From: CAZISM01 sp964541895
GTDB lineage: Bacteria > Zhuqueibacterota > Zhuqueibacteria > Residuimicrobiales > Residuimicrobiaceae
Direction of reading: 5' to 3'
Assembly: GCA_964541895.1 (NCBI GenBank)
Contig: CAZISM010000037.1
Location: 1 to 44,009, forward strand
Length of the DNA: 44,009 nucleotides
Part shown: positions 8,124 to 16,437 of the stretch, piece after piece
Layout: every line of letters begins with the position of its first letter
Position numbering within the stretch: position 1 is the first letter of the stretch
The notes under the pieces: model-generated
The model's input: the letters and a program-made list of their open reading frames with translations, nothing else
Database searches by the model: none
What the model was told of the DNA's origin: nothing
Position numbers and translations under genes: made by a program

Positions 8124-9473
8124 ATGAAAAAAAATCAGATATCTCGTCGACGGTTTTTGTCCGCTACATCGACCACAGCCGTTGCGGCGAGCGGACTGTT
8201 GGCACGCTTCAAACCGGCCGCAGCAATGATGGGCAAGCTGGCCATCACGGGCGGGGCGCCGGTGCGTACGAAAAAATGGCCGATCTGGCCCAACTGGTAT
8301 GCCGAGGTTGAAAATCCTTTGCTGGCCATGTTCCGTACCGGCAACTGGTTTCGCGGCAGCGGCGAACATGTGGCAGAGTTTGAAAAAGCCTACGCAGCGA
8401 TGATGGGAAGCCGGAACTGCCTGGCGACCGCGTCCGGCACCACCGCTCTGATGACGGCGCTGCATGTGCTGGGTGTGGATGCCGGTGATGAAGTGATCGT
8501 CTCTCCCTACACGTTCATCGCCAGTTATAACGTCGTCTTTCTGCTCAAGGCGCTGCCGGTGTTCTGCGACACCGATATCGATACCATGACCATGGACCCC
8601 AAAACCATCGCACCACGCCTTACCGAGCGAACCAGGGCCATTCTGCCGGTCCATATCCTCGGGTTGCCGGTGGACATGGATCCTGTGCTGGAGATTGCGC
8701 GCCGGCATAATCTGGTGGTCGTCGAGGACGCCTGCCAGGCGTGGCTGGCCGAATATAAACAGAAAAAATGCGGCACCATGGGCGATCTGGGTTGTTTCAG
8801 CTTTCAGAATTCCAAACATCTGCCGGCCGGCGAAGGCGGAGCCATTATTGGCAACAACGAGATTATGGTGGATCGCTGCCATTCGTTTCACAACTGCGGC
8901 CGGCCGTTCGGCACCAGCAAAGGAGACAGCGCGTACTATATGCGCGCCGGCAATTTTCGCATGCAACAGAGCCAGGCCATTATTTTGATGTCGCAGATGA
9001 AACGGCTGGAAAAAGATACGCAAATCCGGGAGCAGAATGCCCGCTACCTCAAGGAAAAGCTGCAGCATATTCCCGGTATTCACCCGTACAAGTTGAACGA
9101 CGGCGTAACCCGGGCCGTATTTCATCTCTTTCCATTTCGCTATGTGCAGCAAGAGTTTGACGATATTCCCAAGGAGAAATTTTTGCAGGCCTTGCAGGCC
9201 GAGGGGGTGCCCTGCTCCTCCGGCTATGGTCCGCAATACCGCGACGGCTTGATTGAAGAGGCGCTCAATTCCAGAGGGTACCAGCGGCTGTTCTCAAAGT
9301 CCCGCTTAAAGAGATACCGCGAAGAGCTGGTTCTGCCGCAGAACGACCGGCTTTGCCGTGAGAGCGTCTGGTTTACGCAAAACCTTCTTCTCGGCTCTCA
9401 GGCGGATATGGACGATATTGTCCATGCCATCCAAAAGATCTATGAGCAGAGAAGTGAGCTGTCCCGCAGCTGA
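8124..9473 (+). CDS. Tat-exported DegT/DnrJ/EryC1/StrS-family aminotransferase
   Basis: A 449-residue PLP-dependent aminotransferase of the sugar-aminotransferase (DegT) family, which normally aminates keto-sugars in the cytoplasm. The core contains ATASGTTALMTALHVLG, SPYTFIAS, VVEDACQAW and SFQNSKHLPAGEGGA, where Lys231 is the expected Schiff-base lysine. The N-terminus carries SRRRFLSATS followed by a hydrophobic Ala-rich segment, a Tat signal, so the folded PLP enzyme is probably exported. ATG 8124 is preceded by GCGAGGTG. It could act on sugars released outside the cell, but no substrate is visible. Confidence 0.88.
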   Translation: MKKNQISRRRFLSATSTTAVAASGLLARFKPAAAMMGKLAITGGAPVRTKKWPIWPNWYAEVENPLLAMFRTGNWFRGSGEHVAEFEKAYAAMMGSRNCLATASGTTALMTALHVLGVDAGDEVIVSPYTFIASYNVVFLLKALPVFCDTDIDTMTMDPKTIAPRLTERTRAILPVHILGLPVDMDPVLEIARRHNLVVVEDACQAWLAEYKQKKCGTMGDLGCFSFQNSKHLPAGEGGAIIGNNEIMVDRCHSFHNCGRPFGTSKGDSAYYMRAGNFRMQQSQAIILMSQMKRLEKDTQIREQNARYLKEKLQHIPGIHPYKLNDGVTRAVFHLFPFRYVQQEFDDIPKEKFLQALQAEGVPCSSGYGPQYRDGLIEEALNSRGYQRLFSKSRLKRYREELVLPQNDRLCRESVWFTQNLLLGSQADMDDIVHAIQKIYEQRSELSRS

Positions 9474-9527
9474 AAGAGGGGAGGAAGCGCAGGCCGGATA
9501 AACGCAGAGGAGACGCAACGTTCAGCC

Positions 9528-10667
9528 ATGTCGTACCAGGAAATACATGCCAAATCGATTCTGCGCAAACAGAAGAAAATTGATTCCTGGTTCCTGTCCT
9601 CCTATGGCATGAATCTGTATCGGGGATGCACACACGACTGCGCCTATTGCGACGGCCGCAGTGAAGGGTATTATGTCGAAGGTGAATTCGGCCGGGACGT
9701 ACAGATCAAAGTGAACGCCATCGAGGTGCTGCGCCGCGAACTGGATCCAGCGCGGAAACGGGCTCCCTTTAAGGCCGGCTACATTATGGTCGGCGGCGGC
9801 GTCTGTGACAGCTATCAGGCGGCTGAGCAGAGATATCGCCTGACCCGGAGAACGCTGGAGCTGCTGGCTGAACGGGAGCGGCCGCTGCACATGCTGACCA
9901 AATCCAGTCTTATCGAGCAGGACCTGGAGCAGCTGCAAGCGATCCACGACCGACAGCGGGTCATCGTCAGCATGAGTTTTTCTTCCGTCAACGATGAGGT
10001 CAGCAGCCGCTTTGAGCCGGGCGTGTCACTCCCTTCCCGACGCCTGCAAACGCTGCGGCGCTGCAAGGAGGCCGGTCTGGTCACCGGCATGTTCCTGATG
10101 CCCGTATTGCCGTTCATCACCGATACGCCCGATGAGTTGCGACGGGCCGTTTACGCCGCCAAAACGATCGGCGTCGATTTTATCATTTTCGGCGGATTGA
10201 CCCTGAAGGAGGGCAGACAAAAGGATCATTTCCTGCACGTGCTCGGCAAGCACCATCCCGACCTGTCGATCAACTATGAAGTGCTGTACCGCGGTGACCG
10301 ATACGGTCAGGCGATCCCGGAGTATTATCGCACGCTGCATCAGACGTTTTTTGCGATAGCGAGGGAATATGATATGCCGGTGCGCATGCCGATGCACCTG
10401 TGGCAAGATCTGTTGCCGGAGAACGATCGCGTCATTGTCATCCTGGAACACATCGATTATTTTCTCAAGATGAACGGCCATCGTTCTCCCTATGGCTATG
10501 CCGCCTGGTCGATCGCCAACCTGAAGGAACCTCTGCATCGGCTCAGGGCGCAGCTGGGGCAGATCCAGGGCGTTGGCCAGTCCATAGCCGTTGTGATTCG
10601 CGAAATTCTGGATACCGGCACCTGCCGCATGTACCGGCAGCTGCTTAGCGGCCGGCCGCAGCCGTAG
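9528..10667 (+). CDS. SPL-like radical SAM protein with C-terminal helix-hairpin-helix domain
   Basis: A 379-residue radical SAM protein of the spore-photoproduct-lyase-like group. The [4Fe-4S] cysteines form Cx3Cx2C at Cys34, Cys38 and Cys41 (RGCTHDCAYCDGR), preceded by the group's MNLYRGC context. A TIM-barrel core follows (VGGGVCDSYQ, MLTKSS, VSMSFSSV, GMFLMPVLPFITDTP). Residues about 340-375 (QIQGVGQSIAVVIREILDTG) look like the helix-hairpin-helix of the DNA polymerase X/beta N-terminal domain, where GVG-x-S/G-I-A binds the DNA backbone. That suggests a role on nucleic acid, perhaps lesion repair, but SPL-like proteins have diverse functions. No strong ribosome site is visible before ATG 9528; GAGGAG is about 14 bases upstream. 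Confidence 0.85.
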   Translation: MSYQEIHAKSILRKQKKIDSWFLSSYGMNLYRGCTHDCAYCDGRSEGYYVEGEFGRDVQIKVNAIEVLRRELDPARKRAPFKAGYIMVGGGVCDSYQAAEQRYRLTRRTLELLAERERPLHMLTKSSLIEQDLEQLQAIHDRQRVIVSMSFSSVNDEVSSRFEPGVSLPSRRLQTLRRCKEAGLVTGMFLMPVLPFITDTPDELRRAVYAAKTIGVDFIIFGGLTLKEGRQKDHFLHVLGKHHPDLSINYEVLYRGDRYGQAIPEYYRTLHQTFFAIAREYDMPVRMPMHLWQDLLPENDRVIVILEHIDYFLKMNGHRSPYGYAAWSIANLKEPLHRLRAQLGQIQGVGQSIAVVIREILDTGTCRMYRQLLSGRPQP

Positions 10668-10677
10668 GGAGCGGGGA

Positions 10678-11262
10678 TCAGGCTTTGTGGAACTCCAGGC
10701 GAATGTCCTTTGCATGCACAATGCTGTGGTCGGCAAGCGCTCGGCGCAGATTGATCAGTTCGATGATATCACCGGAAAAGACGCCGGAAGCTTTATATTG
10801 ATATTCGTGCACCGGTGCGTAAAGCTCCACACCCTTGGCATCCTTTTCTACCTCTTCGCTCTCCTTAAACGAGCTCAGCTCGAGCTGCGGCGACCTGGCA
10901 TCGATCACTTTTTTTACGGCAGCGGCTTCAGGCCGCGATGAGGTTTTAATATCGAACGCAAAGTGGCCGCTTTGGATCGCTTCGGCGGAAACAAGAGGCA
11001 GGCCGCACAGGTGTCGGCCTTTTTCGCCGGTTGTCGATTCCGGCAGGGCGTCATACAAGGCCTTTGCCATCAGAACATGGTGGTACCTGTTCTCCAGGCT
11101 GGCGATTTCTTTCAATCGTTCGGAAAGGCTCTCTGCTTTCACGCCACACTCATCGTTGAAATAGTAGGTCTCGCCTGACCCTTTGGCGCAAATATAGCCG
11201 TCCAGAAATCCCTGCACGTATTCTTTTGATCCTTCCAATACCACCTCGACATAGTCGCTCAT
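10678..11262 (-). CDS. Conserved-looking cytoplasmic protein of unknown function
   Basis: A 194-residue protein with no signal peptide, membrane segment or motif I recognise. It is acidic in the middle (SFKESEEVEKDAKGVEL) and contains a Cys-rich start (GYICAKGSGETYYFNDECG). An alpha/beta pattern could place two ACT- or ferredoxin-like halves around residues 1-80 and 90-190. The ATG at 11262 has GGAGG upstream (AGGAAGCG context), supporting translation. It converges with the radical SAM gene, 10 bases away, and lies 30 bases downstream of GH116 on the same strand, so it may be co-transcribed with GH116. The function is open. Confidence 0.7.
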   Translation of the reverse strand: MSDYVEVVLEGSKEYVQGFLDGYICAKGSGETYYFNDECGVKAESLSERLKEIASLENRYHHVLMAKALYDALPESTTGEKGRHLCGLPLVSAEAIQSGHFAFDIKTSSRPEAAAVKKVIDARSPQLELSSFKESEEVEKDAKGVELYAPVHEYQYKASGVFSGDIIELINLRRALADHSIVHAKDIRLEFHKA

Positions 11263-11292
11263 GATCGCTTCCTCCGGAAATGAATATGTTTG

Positions 11293-13719
11293 TCAATCAT
11301 TGTTTTTTATCACAAACGTCCTGATCATGCCCGTGGTTACGAGCTGACTTTTTTTGAGCTGCAAAGAACCGTGGCCGGCCAACACGACCTTTTGGCAGGC
11401 CAGTTGCCCCTGTCGTACCTGCAGGGTCAGGGAAAAATCAGCTCCCTGGCGTTTCAGTGTGGCTATACCGTAGGCCCAGCCGTTGGACCAGAAAAAGGTG
11501 CCTTCTTTGGCCGCAAAGGCGAGGCTCTGTGTCACCGCAGAATAGTGAAAGCCGGTCCATGCCAGCAGCCCCGCCCAGCTGATCATGGCCCGTCCGTAAT
11601 GGTGTCCGCACTCGGCTTCGTCAAAGGGATTGCGTTTCAAGCCGTCATAGCGATGGCGGATGTTGCGTATGCANNNNNNNNNNNNNNNNNNNNNNNNNNN
11701 NNNNNNNNNNNNNNNNNNNNNNNNNNNNNNNNNNNNNNNNNNNNNNNNNNNNNNNNNNNNNNNNNNNNNNNNNACGTGTTCGGGCTTGACGAGATAGCCG
11801 AGATCAAAAATGTGCGCCATGCATTGACCTACCAGTTGGTCGACCAGGCAGCCGTCACCCAGCTGATAGTCCGGTTGAGTGAGATCTTTGGATCCCATGC
11901 CCACCAGCAGGGCCGGGGCGATGGCGGATTCGCTCGTCGGCGGCATGATGTGCTGGACATAGTAGCGTCCGTTGAAGAGGTGGCTGTCGGTCCAATGGCT
12001 GCCATGTTGGAACAAACGCGCACACTTGGCCGCAAAAGCGCGCTCGCCAAGATGTTGCGCCATTCTTTCAGCCGCCCGCAAAGCGCCGAGGTACCAGATT
12101 TGCATTTGCGGATTGGGCCCGTAATATTCCACGTCCATGGTGTTGTGTTGGCAGCCTTCCATGACACCATCGCTGTCGGCATCCCAGCCGCCTGCGATCC
12201 AGCAGAACTCCAGGCTGCGGCGCACGTTCGGCCACAGTTGCCTGAGAAGGGCATCGTCTCCGGATAGTTGCCAGTCACGATACATTTTCATGATGCAGCC
12301 CATCTGGCCATCTGCAGCTGCTTTGCCCCATGGTTTTTCAGCAAGCGGCAGGTGAACCCGGAAGCTCATCAGTCCGATGGAGTCGGTCGATGCGGCGAAT
12401 TCGGTCATGCGCAGGGAGCAGGCGATCCGGCCATACAGGAACGCGATGGCCTGCTCATAATTCCAGACGTGGGTGCAGCTGCCCCAGCAGCAGCCCTCTT
12501 TGTCGTTACAGCCTTCCCAGGCGAAATAACGGCCATCCCGGGTGCGGAAAAAAGTCTGTGATCGCAACGTACTGAGGTTAAACAGCGCGGCTTCTTTCAA
12601 GACCTCCGGGCAGTCGCCGGCGACGACGTCGTTCACAAATTCAATCGTTTTAGCCTCCAACTCGGGCAGACGCGCCACTGTTTTTTCAGCCACATCACCA
12701 GCGTCTTTAAAACGGGTGGCATAGTGATTGCCGACGCAGCTTTTGGACCAGGCAAATCGATTAGGAAAGTGCCAGCAGATATAAAACGGAACCGACACGG
12801 TTTCCCCGGCCGACATTGTTTGCTTGACCGCCAGTGAGGCCATGGGTTTCGCTTCATCTGTGGCGGGGCGATCGCTCAGTTCTCCGTCTTCCAGCAGGTC
12901 ATCATGATAATCCAATTGTGCCGATCCCCAGTGAAATCGTTTCCAATTGGTACGACAGGTGATGTGGCCCCGGCTGTCACAGAGCAGGGCCATCGTGCCC
13001 CACTGCTCGGAGGCCGCATCCACGCCCTGGCTCGACATGAGAATACCCTGCAGACGATCGGAGCGGTAACAGGCGTTGCAATTTTTCAGGGCTTTGCCCC
13101 GGCTGCCGTCTTCACCAATAAAATTCTGCATCGAGCCGCAGACGGAAATGGTGACCGGATCTGTGCTGTTGTTTTTGATTTCAAAGCGCAGACAGGCTAT
13201 GGGCAATTCGCTGTTCTCGCAGTCATTGGGCAGCAACGGATTAAAGCCTTTGATGGTGACGCTCACCGGCAGGGTGGGATCGGTCAAATGCACCTGTGCA
13301 AACGGATATGCGGTCGAAAAGGAAGCGTGTGCAAAACGGGGCCAGCCATGATTGCCGACCCTGTGGACTCCGGAAGCGCCCTCATAGCATTCGACGGGTA
13401 CAGGCCCCTCAAGCAGGCGGAGCTGTTTGTTGCCGTTTTGTTCCATGTAAAGGACAAAGTGGGGCGCGCATGACGATTCGCCCGGATTGAACCCTTTGGC
13501 CGGTCGATTCATGATTTCCCAATCCTGCAGGTTGCCCCGTCCGCCCAGTGAGACCGTCCCGGTGCCGATGCCGCCGATGGGCATGGCTATTCGGGCAAGA
13601 TGCTGTTCGTCATACCTCTTTAGCACCGGCCAGGGCTCTGTCAGTGCCTCACGAGCCGGCAAACACAGCATCAAAATGACCTGGATCAAACCAGGCAGGA
13701 TGGCAGTAATGGTTTTCAT
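11293..13719 (-). CDS. Secreted GH116-type glycosidase, interrupted by a scaffold gap
   Basis: About 808 codons including a 100-N gap, in frame on both sides. Family 116 contains bile-acid beta-glucosidase/GBA2 and bacterial beta-glucosidases or beta-xylosidases. Visible features are a signal peptide (MKTITAILPGLIQVILML) and the N-terminal motif MPIGGIGTGTVSLGGRGNLQDW. FAWEGCND carries Glu402 at the expected nucleophile, and QHNTMDVEYYG carries Asp529 at the expected acid/base. Past the gap comes RYDGLKRNPFDEAECGHHYGRAM. Family alignment from memory suggests about 80 residues are missing at the gap, more than the 100 N imply. The ATG at 13719 is preceded by GGAGAACCA; an upstream in-frame ATG at 13758 would spoil the signal peptide. 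Confidence 0.88.
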   Translation of the reverse strand: MKTITAILPGLIQVILMLCLPAREALTEPWPVLKRYDEQHLARIAMPIGGIGTGTVSLGGRGNLQDWEIMNRPAKGFNPGESSCAPHFVLYMEQNGNKQLRLLEGPVPVECYEGASGVHRVGNHGWPRFAHASFSTAYPFAQVHLTDPTLPVSVTIKGFNPLLPNDCENSELPIACLRFEIKNNSTDPVTISVCGSMQNFIGEDGSRGKALKNCNACYRSDRLQGILMSSQGVDAASEQWGTMALLCDSRGHITCRTNWKRFHWGSAQLDYHDDLLEDGELSDRPATDEAKPMASLAVKQTMSAGETVSVPFYICWHFPNRFAWSKSCVGNHYATRFKDAGDVAEKTVARLPELEAKTIEFVNDVVAGDCPEVLKEAALFNLSTLRSQTFFRTRDGRYFAWEGCNDKEGCCWGSCTHVWNYEQAIAFLYGRIACSLRMTEFAASTDSIGLMSFRVHLPLAEKPWGKAAADGQMGCIMKMYRDWQLSGDDALLRQLWPNVRRSLEFCWIAGGWDADSDGVMEGCQHNTMDVEYYGPNPQMQIWYLGALRAAERMAQHLGERAFAAKCARLFQHGSHWTDSHLFNGRYYVQHIMPPTSESAIAPALLVGMGSKDLTQPDYQLGDGCLVDQLVGQCMAHIFDLGYLVKPEHXXXXXXXXXXXXXXXXXXXXXXXXXXXXXXXXXXCIRNIRHRYDGLKRNPFDEAECGHHYGRAMISWAGLLAWTGFHYSAVTQSLAFAAKEGTFFWSNGWAYGIATLKRQGADFSLTLQVRQGQLACQKVVLAGHGSLQLKKSQLVTTGMIRTFVIKNND
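11674..11773. other. Scaffold gap (100 N) inside GH116
   Basis: Exactly 100 N, the usual placeholder for a gap of unknown length. GH116 reads into both edges in the same frame, with HV before and a C/A-I-R-N-I-R context after. Confidence 0.98.
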
Positions 13720-13839
13720 TGGTTCTCCGAGCTTGGGGGAGCTGCAATTTATCTCCATACCGGCGACGGCATGAGCAGCAGAACCGGCCGGGTCCCGATC
13801 AGGATCGAAATGGTGTTTTGTGTTGATAATGCATTGAAT

Positions 13840-13867
13840 AATATAAATGATATCTTTATATATGCAA
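13840..13867 (-). promoter_or_regulatory. Candidate promoter for GH116
   Basis: On the minus strand TTGCAT (13867-13862), a 16-base spacer and TATATT (13845-13840) lie in an AT-rich stretch. Transcription from about 13833 would give a leader of roughly 115 bases to the ATG at 13719. The rest of the 260-base interval to dusB holds no convincing gene. Confidence 0.45.
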
Positions 13868-13945
13868 GGTTATTTTTATGGAGGAGCAGGAAGCCAACTC
13901 CGATGCCGGATGCGTCGGCCGCGTCAAGCGGGTGCAAAGAATCCC

Positions 13946-13974
13946 TTGCTTTACTTGCGGCAAACTTTTATATT
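13946..13974 (+). promoter_or_regulatory. Promoter immediately before dusB
   Basis: TTGCTT (13946-13951), an exact 17-base spacer and TATATT (13969-13974) place the transcription start at about 13980-13982. That coincides with the GTG start codon of dusB, so the transcript may be leaderless. Confidence 0.5.
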
Positions 13975-13979
13975 AATTC

Positions 13980-14996
13980 GTGAAAATTGCCAATGTTATA
14001 TTGAAAAATCGTACGGTGCTGGCGCCTCTGGCCGGCTGGACCGACTCTGTGTTTCGCCGCATCTGTATGGAGCATGGTGCAGCGCTGACGGTGACCGAAA
14101 TGGCTTCGGCCGACGGCCTGGTCCGGGATGGCAAAAAGAGTCTCGATATTGCCCGCTTTAGCGAAGCGGAACGACCGATCAGCATCCAGTTGTTCGGCGC
14201 AGAGCCGGACATCCTGGCGCGGGCGGCGGAAATCATCGCCGAATTAAAGCCGGACCTGATCGACATCAACTGCGGGTGTCCGGCCAAAAAAGTGGTAAAG
14301 CGGGGTGGCGGCTCCGCGCTGATGCGGGACCTGGCCACCATTGAAGCGATCGGCCGGGCTGTGGTGCAAGCTACCTCCATACCGGTCACCGTCAAGTTGC
14401 GCAGCGGTTGGAATGAAGTGGTGGTGGTCGAAGCCTGCCAGCGACTTGAAGCGGTCGGCGTGCAAGCCGTGACCATTCATCCGCGGACACAAAAAATGGG
14501 CTTTACCGGCAGAGCGGACTGGAGCCATATCAGAGCGGTCAAGGAAGCAGTAACCATACCCGTCATCGGCAACGGGGATGTCAATTCCTGCCAGGACGCC
14601 AAACAGATGCTGGATGAAACCGGTTGTGACTTGGTGATGGTGGGACGGGCGGCGCGCGGCAATCCCTGGATATTTTCCCAAATTGTTACTTACCTCGACC
14701 ACGGCCTGCTAGAACAGCCACCCGGATTCAGCGAACGGATCGATATGTGTTTACATCATCTGCAGCGGCAGGTGGAAGTGGATGGCCGCTATGCGGCGAT
14801 CACCATGCGCAAGCAGATCGCTTTTTATATCAAGTCCATGCCGGGAGCACGAGAGTTGCGGCAAGTTTTATTTCAGCTGGATGATCCTGATCAGGTGGCG
14901 TTGGAACTGCGCCGATTCAGAGACACCTTGCACGAAGACGAGCAGCTCCCGATCCCGGAAGAGCGCGCAACGGCCGCCGAGGCGCTGCAGCCGTAG
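13980..14996 (+). CDS. dusB: tRNA-dihydrouridine synthase, DusB-like
   Basis: A 338-residue FMN-dependent enzyme that reduces uridine to dihydrouridine in the tRNA D-loop. It has the Dus opening VLAPLAGWTDSVFRRI and the signature INCGCPAKKVVKRGGGSAL, with Cys100 in GCP as the expected catalytic cysteine. VTVKLRSGW, VTIHPRTQKMGFTG, VIGNGDVNS and VMVGRAARGNPWIF form the TIM-barrel FMN site, and a C-terminal helical tRNA-binding domain follows. The start is a GTG with no Shine-Dalgarno sequence upstream and a promoter whose start site falls on the codon, so leaderless translation is plausible. It is followed by about 130 bases without a gene. Confidence 0.93.
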   Translation: MKIANVILKNRTVLAPLAGWTDSVFRRICMEHGAALTVTEMASADGLVRDGKKSLDIARFSEAERPISIQLFGAEPDILARAAEIIAELKPDLIDINCGCPAKKVVKRGGGSALMRDLATIEAIGRAVVQATSIPVTVKLRSGWNEVVVVEACQRLEAVGVQAVTIHPRTQKMGFTGRADWSHIRAVKEAVTIPVIGNGDVNSCQDAKQMLDETGCDLVMVGRAARGNPWIFSQIVTYLDHGLLEQPPGFSERIDMCLHHLQRQVEVDGRYAAITMRKQIAFYIKSMPGARELRQVLFQLDDPDQVALELRRFRDTLHEDEQLPIPEERATAAEALQP

Positions 14997-15016
14997 CGCA
15001 TATCTACTGATACCAA

Positions 15017-15044
15017 AAATATGAAAATTCTACTGCTCATATTT
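15017..15044. repeat. 8-bp AT-rich inverted repeat upstream of the cDPG-synthetase-like gene
   Basis: AAATATGA (15017-15024) and TCATATTT (15037-15044) are perfect inverted copies separated by 12 bases. It lies about 85 bases before the ATG at 15130 and has no T tract after it, so an operator is likelier than a terminator. A TTGACA at 15086-15091 downstream lacks a good -10 partner. Confidence 0.35.
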
Positions 15045-15129
15045 CTCTGGTCCCATTACATCGCTTTTTCCTGATGCCAACCGGGTTGACAGCTACACAT
15101 CATGGCAGTCAAACTACACAGGAGGCGTT

Positions 15130-16437
15130 ATGTCCAAAAAAGTGATCCTAATGGGTGCGGCAGGCAGAGATTTCCATAATTTCAATGTCTATTTTCGCAA
15201 TAACCCCGCGTTTGAAGTCGTTGCGTTTACGGCGACGCAAATTCCGAATATCGATGGCCGGAGTTATCCTGCTGAACTGGCAGGCGCACAATACCCCAAG
15301 GGAATCCCCATTCACAACGAGGCCGAACTGCCGGCCTTGATTCGTGCTCATCAGGTCGATGAAGTTTATTTTTGTTACAGCGATATTTCTCATGGCTACG
15401 TCATGCATCAGGCGTCCCTGGTGAACAGCTGTGGCGCCACATTTTCCTTGCTGGGACCGCGGCATACCATGCTGAAAGCAGCCGTGCCGGTGGTGGCGAT
15501 TTGTGCCGTTCGCACCGGCAGCGGCAAGAGTCAGACCAGCCGTCGCGTGGCCGAGATACTGCGACGGAAAGGGAAACGGGTGGTGGCGATTCGCCATCCC
15601 ATGCCCTATGGCGACCTGGTGGCGCAACGGGTGCAGCGGTACGCCACGTTGCAGGACCTGCAGAAATATAATTGCACCATTGAAGAAATGGAAGAATACG
15701 AACCGCACGTGAGCGCCGGCGGAGTGATCTATGCGGGCGTTGATTATGAAGCCATTCTGCGGGATGCAGAAAAGGAAGCGGACGTGCTGCTGTGGGATGG
15801 CGGCAACAATGATACCCCTTTTTATGTCCCGGATATTCACATCGTCGTGGCCGACCCGCTTCGTGCCGGACACGAGACCGGCTATCATCCCGGCGAAACC
15901 AACATCCGCATGGCGCATGTGGTGGTGATCAACAAAGAGGTCGAGGCTTCGTTGCCGGATATCCAGCAGGTGCGGGAAACGGTCCGCGCCCTCAATCCGC
16001 AGGCGCAGATTGTGGATGCCGCCTCACCGATTCGCGTGGAACAGCCGGAGGTGATCCGGGGTAAACGCGTTCTGGTTGTTGAGGACGGGCCGACCCTCAC
16101 CCATGGCGAGATGAAGTTTGGCGCCGGTGTCATGGCGGCTCGTGCGTTCGGCGCCAGAGACATTGTCGACCCCAGGCCGTTCCTGCAGGGCTCGCTGGTG
16201 CAGACGTTTCATAAATATCCCGAGATCGGCCCCTTGTTGCCGGCCATGGGCTATGGCGAGCGGCAGAGAGCCGATTTACAGGCAACGATCAACGCCTGTG
16301 ACTGTGAGGCTGTGATCATCGGCACACCCATCGATCTTCGTCGCATCATTACGATCGAAAAGCCGAGCACGCGTGTTTTTTACGATCTGCAGGAGATCGG
16401 GCGCCCCAACCTCGATGATATCCTGGACTCTTTATGA
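15130..16437 (+). CDS. Cyclic 2,3-diphosphoglycerate synthetase-like P-loop GTPase/ATPase
   Basis: A 435-residue protein of the family that includes archaeal cyclic 2,3-diphosphoglycerate synthetase; bacterial members are usually annotated only as predicted GTPases. The first 120 residues form a Rossmann-like domain (VILMGAAGRDFHNFNVYFR). The P-loop is RTGSGKSQ (residues 128-135, Lys133), in a SIMIBI-type NTPase half containing VLLWDGGNNDTPF and VVVINK. The C-terminal part (VVEDGPTLTHGEMKFGAGVMAA) is characteristic of the family. The ATG follows a perfect AGGAGG. Its stop overlaps the ATG of carbamate kinase by 4 bases, implying linked function. In a bacterium the product is unknown; a phosphoanhydride- or acyl-phosphate-forming reaction is the best guess. 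Confidence 0.85.
   Translation: MSKKVILMGAAGRDFHNFNVYFRNNPAFEVVAFTATQIPNIDGRSYPAELAGAQYPKGIPIHNEAELPALIRAHQVDEVYFCYSDISHGYVMHQASLVNSCGATFSLLGPRHTMLKAAVPVVAICAVRTGSGKSQTSRRVAEILRRKGKRVVAIRHPMPYGDLVAQRVQRYATLQDLQKYNCTIEEMEEYEPHVSAGGVIYAGVDYEAILRDAEKEADVLLWDGGNNDTPFYVPDIHIVVADPLRAGHETGYHPGETNIRMAHVVVINKEVEASLPDIQQVRETVRALNPQAQIVDAASPIRVEQPEVIRGKRVLVVEDGPTLTHGEMKFGAGVMAARAFGARDIVDPRPFLQGSLVQTFHKYPEIGPLLPAMGYGERQRADLQATINACDCEAVIIGTPIDLRRIITIEKPSTRVFYDLQEIGRPNLDDILDSL

Noticed and set aside
12440..12520. GH116 seemed to lack its nucleophile because RIACSLRMTE has Ala where relatives have LERS-type sequence.
   Set aside because: Counting against remembered GBA2 numbering, the nucleophile corresponds to Glu in the WEG stretch (Glu402), which is present, and the acid/base Asp529 is present too.
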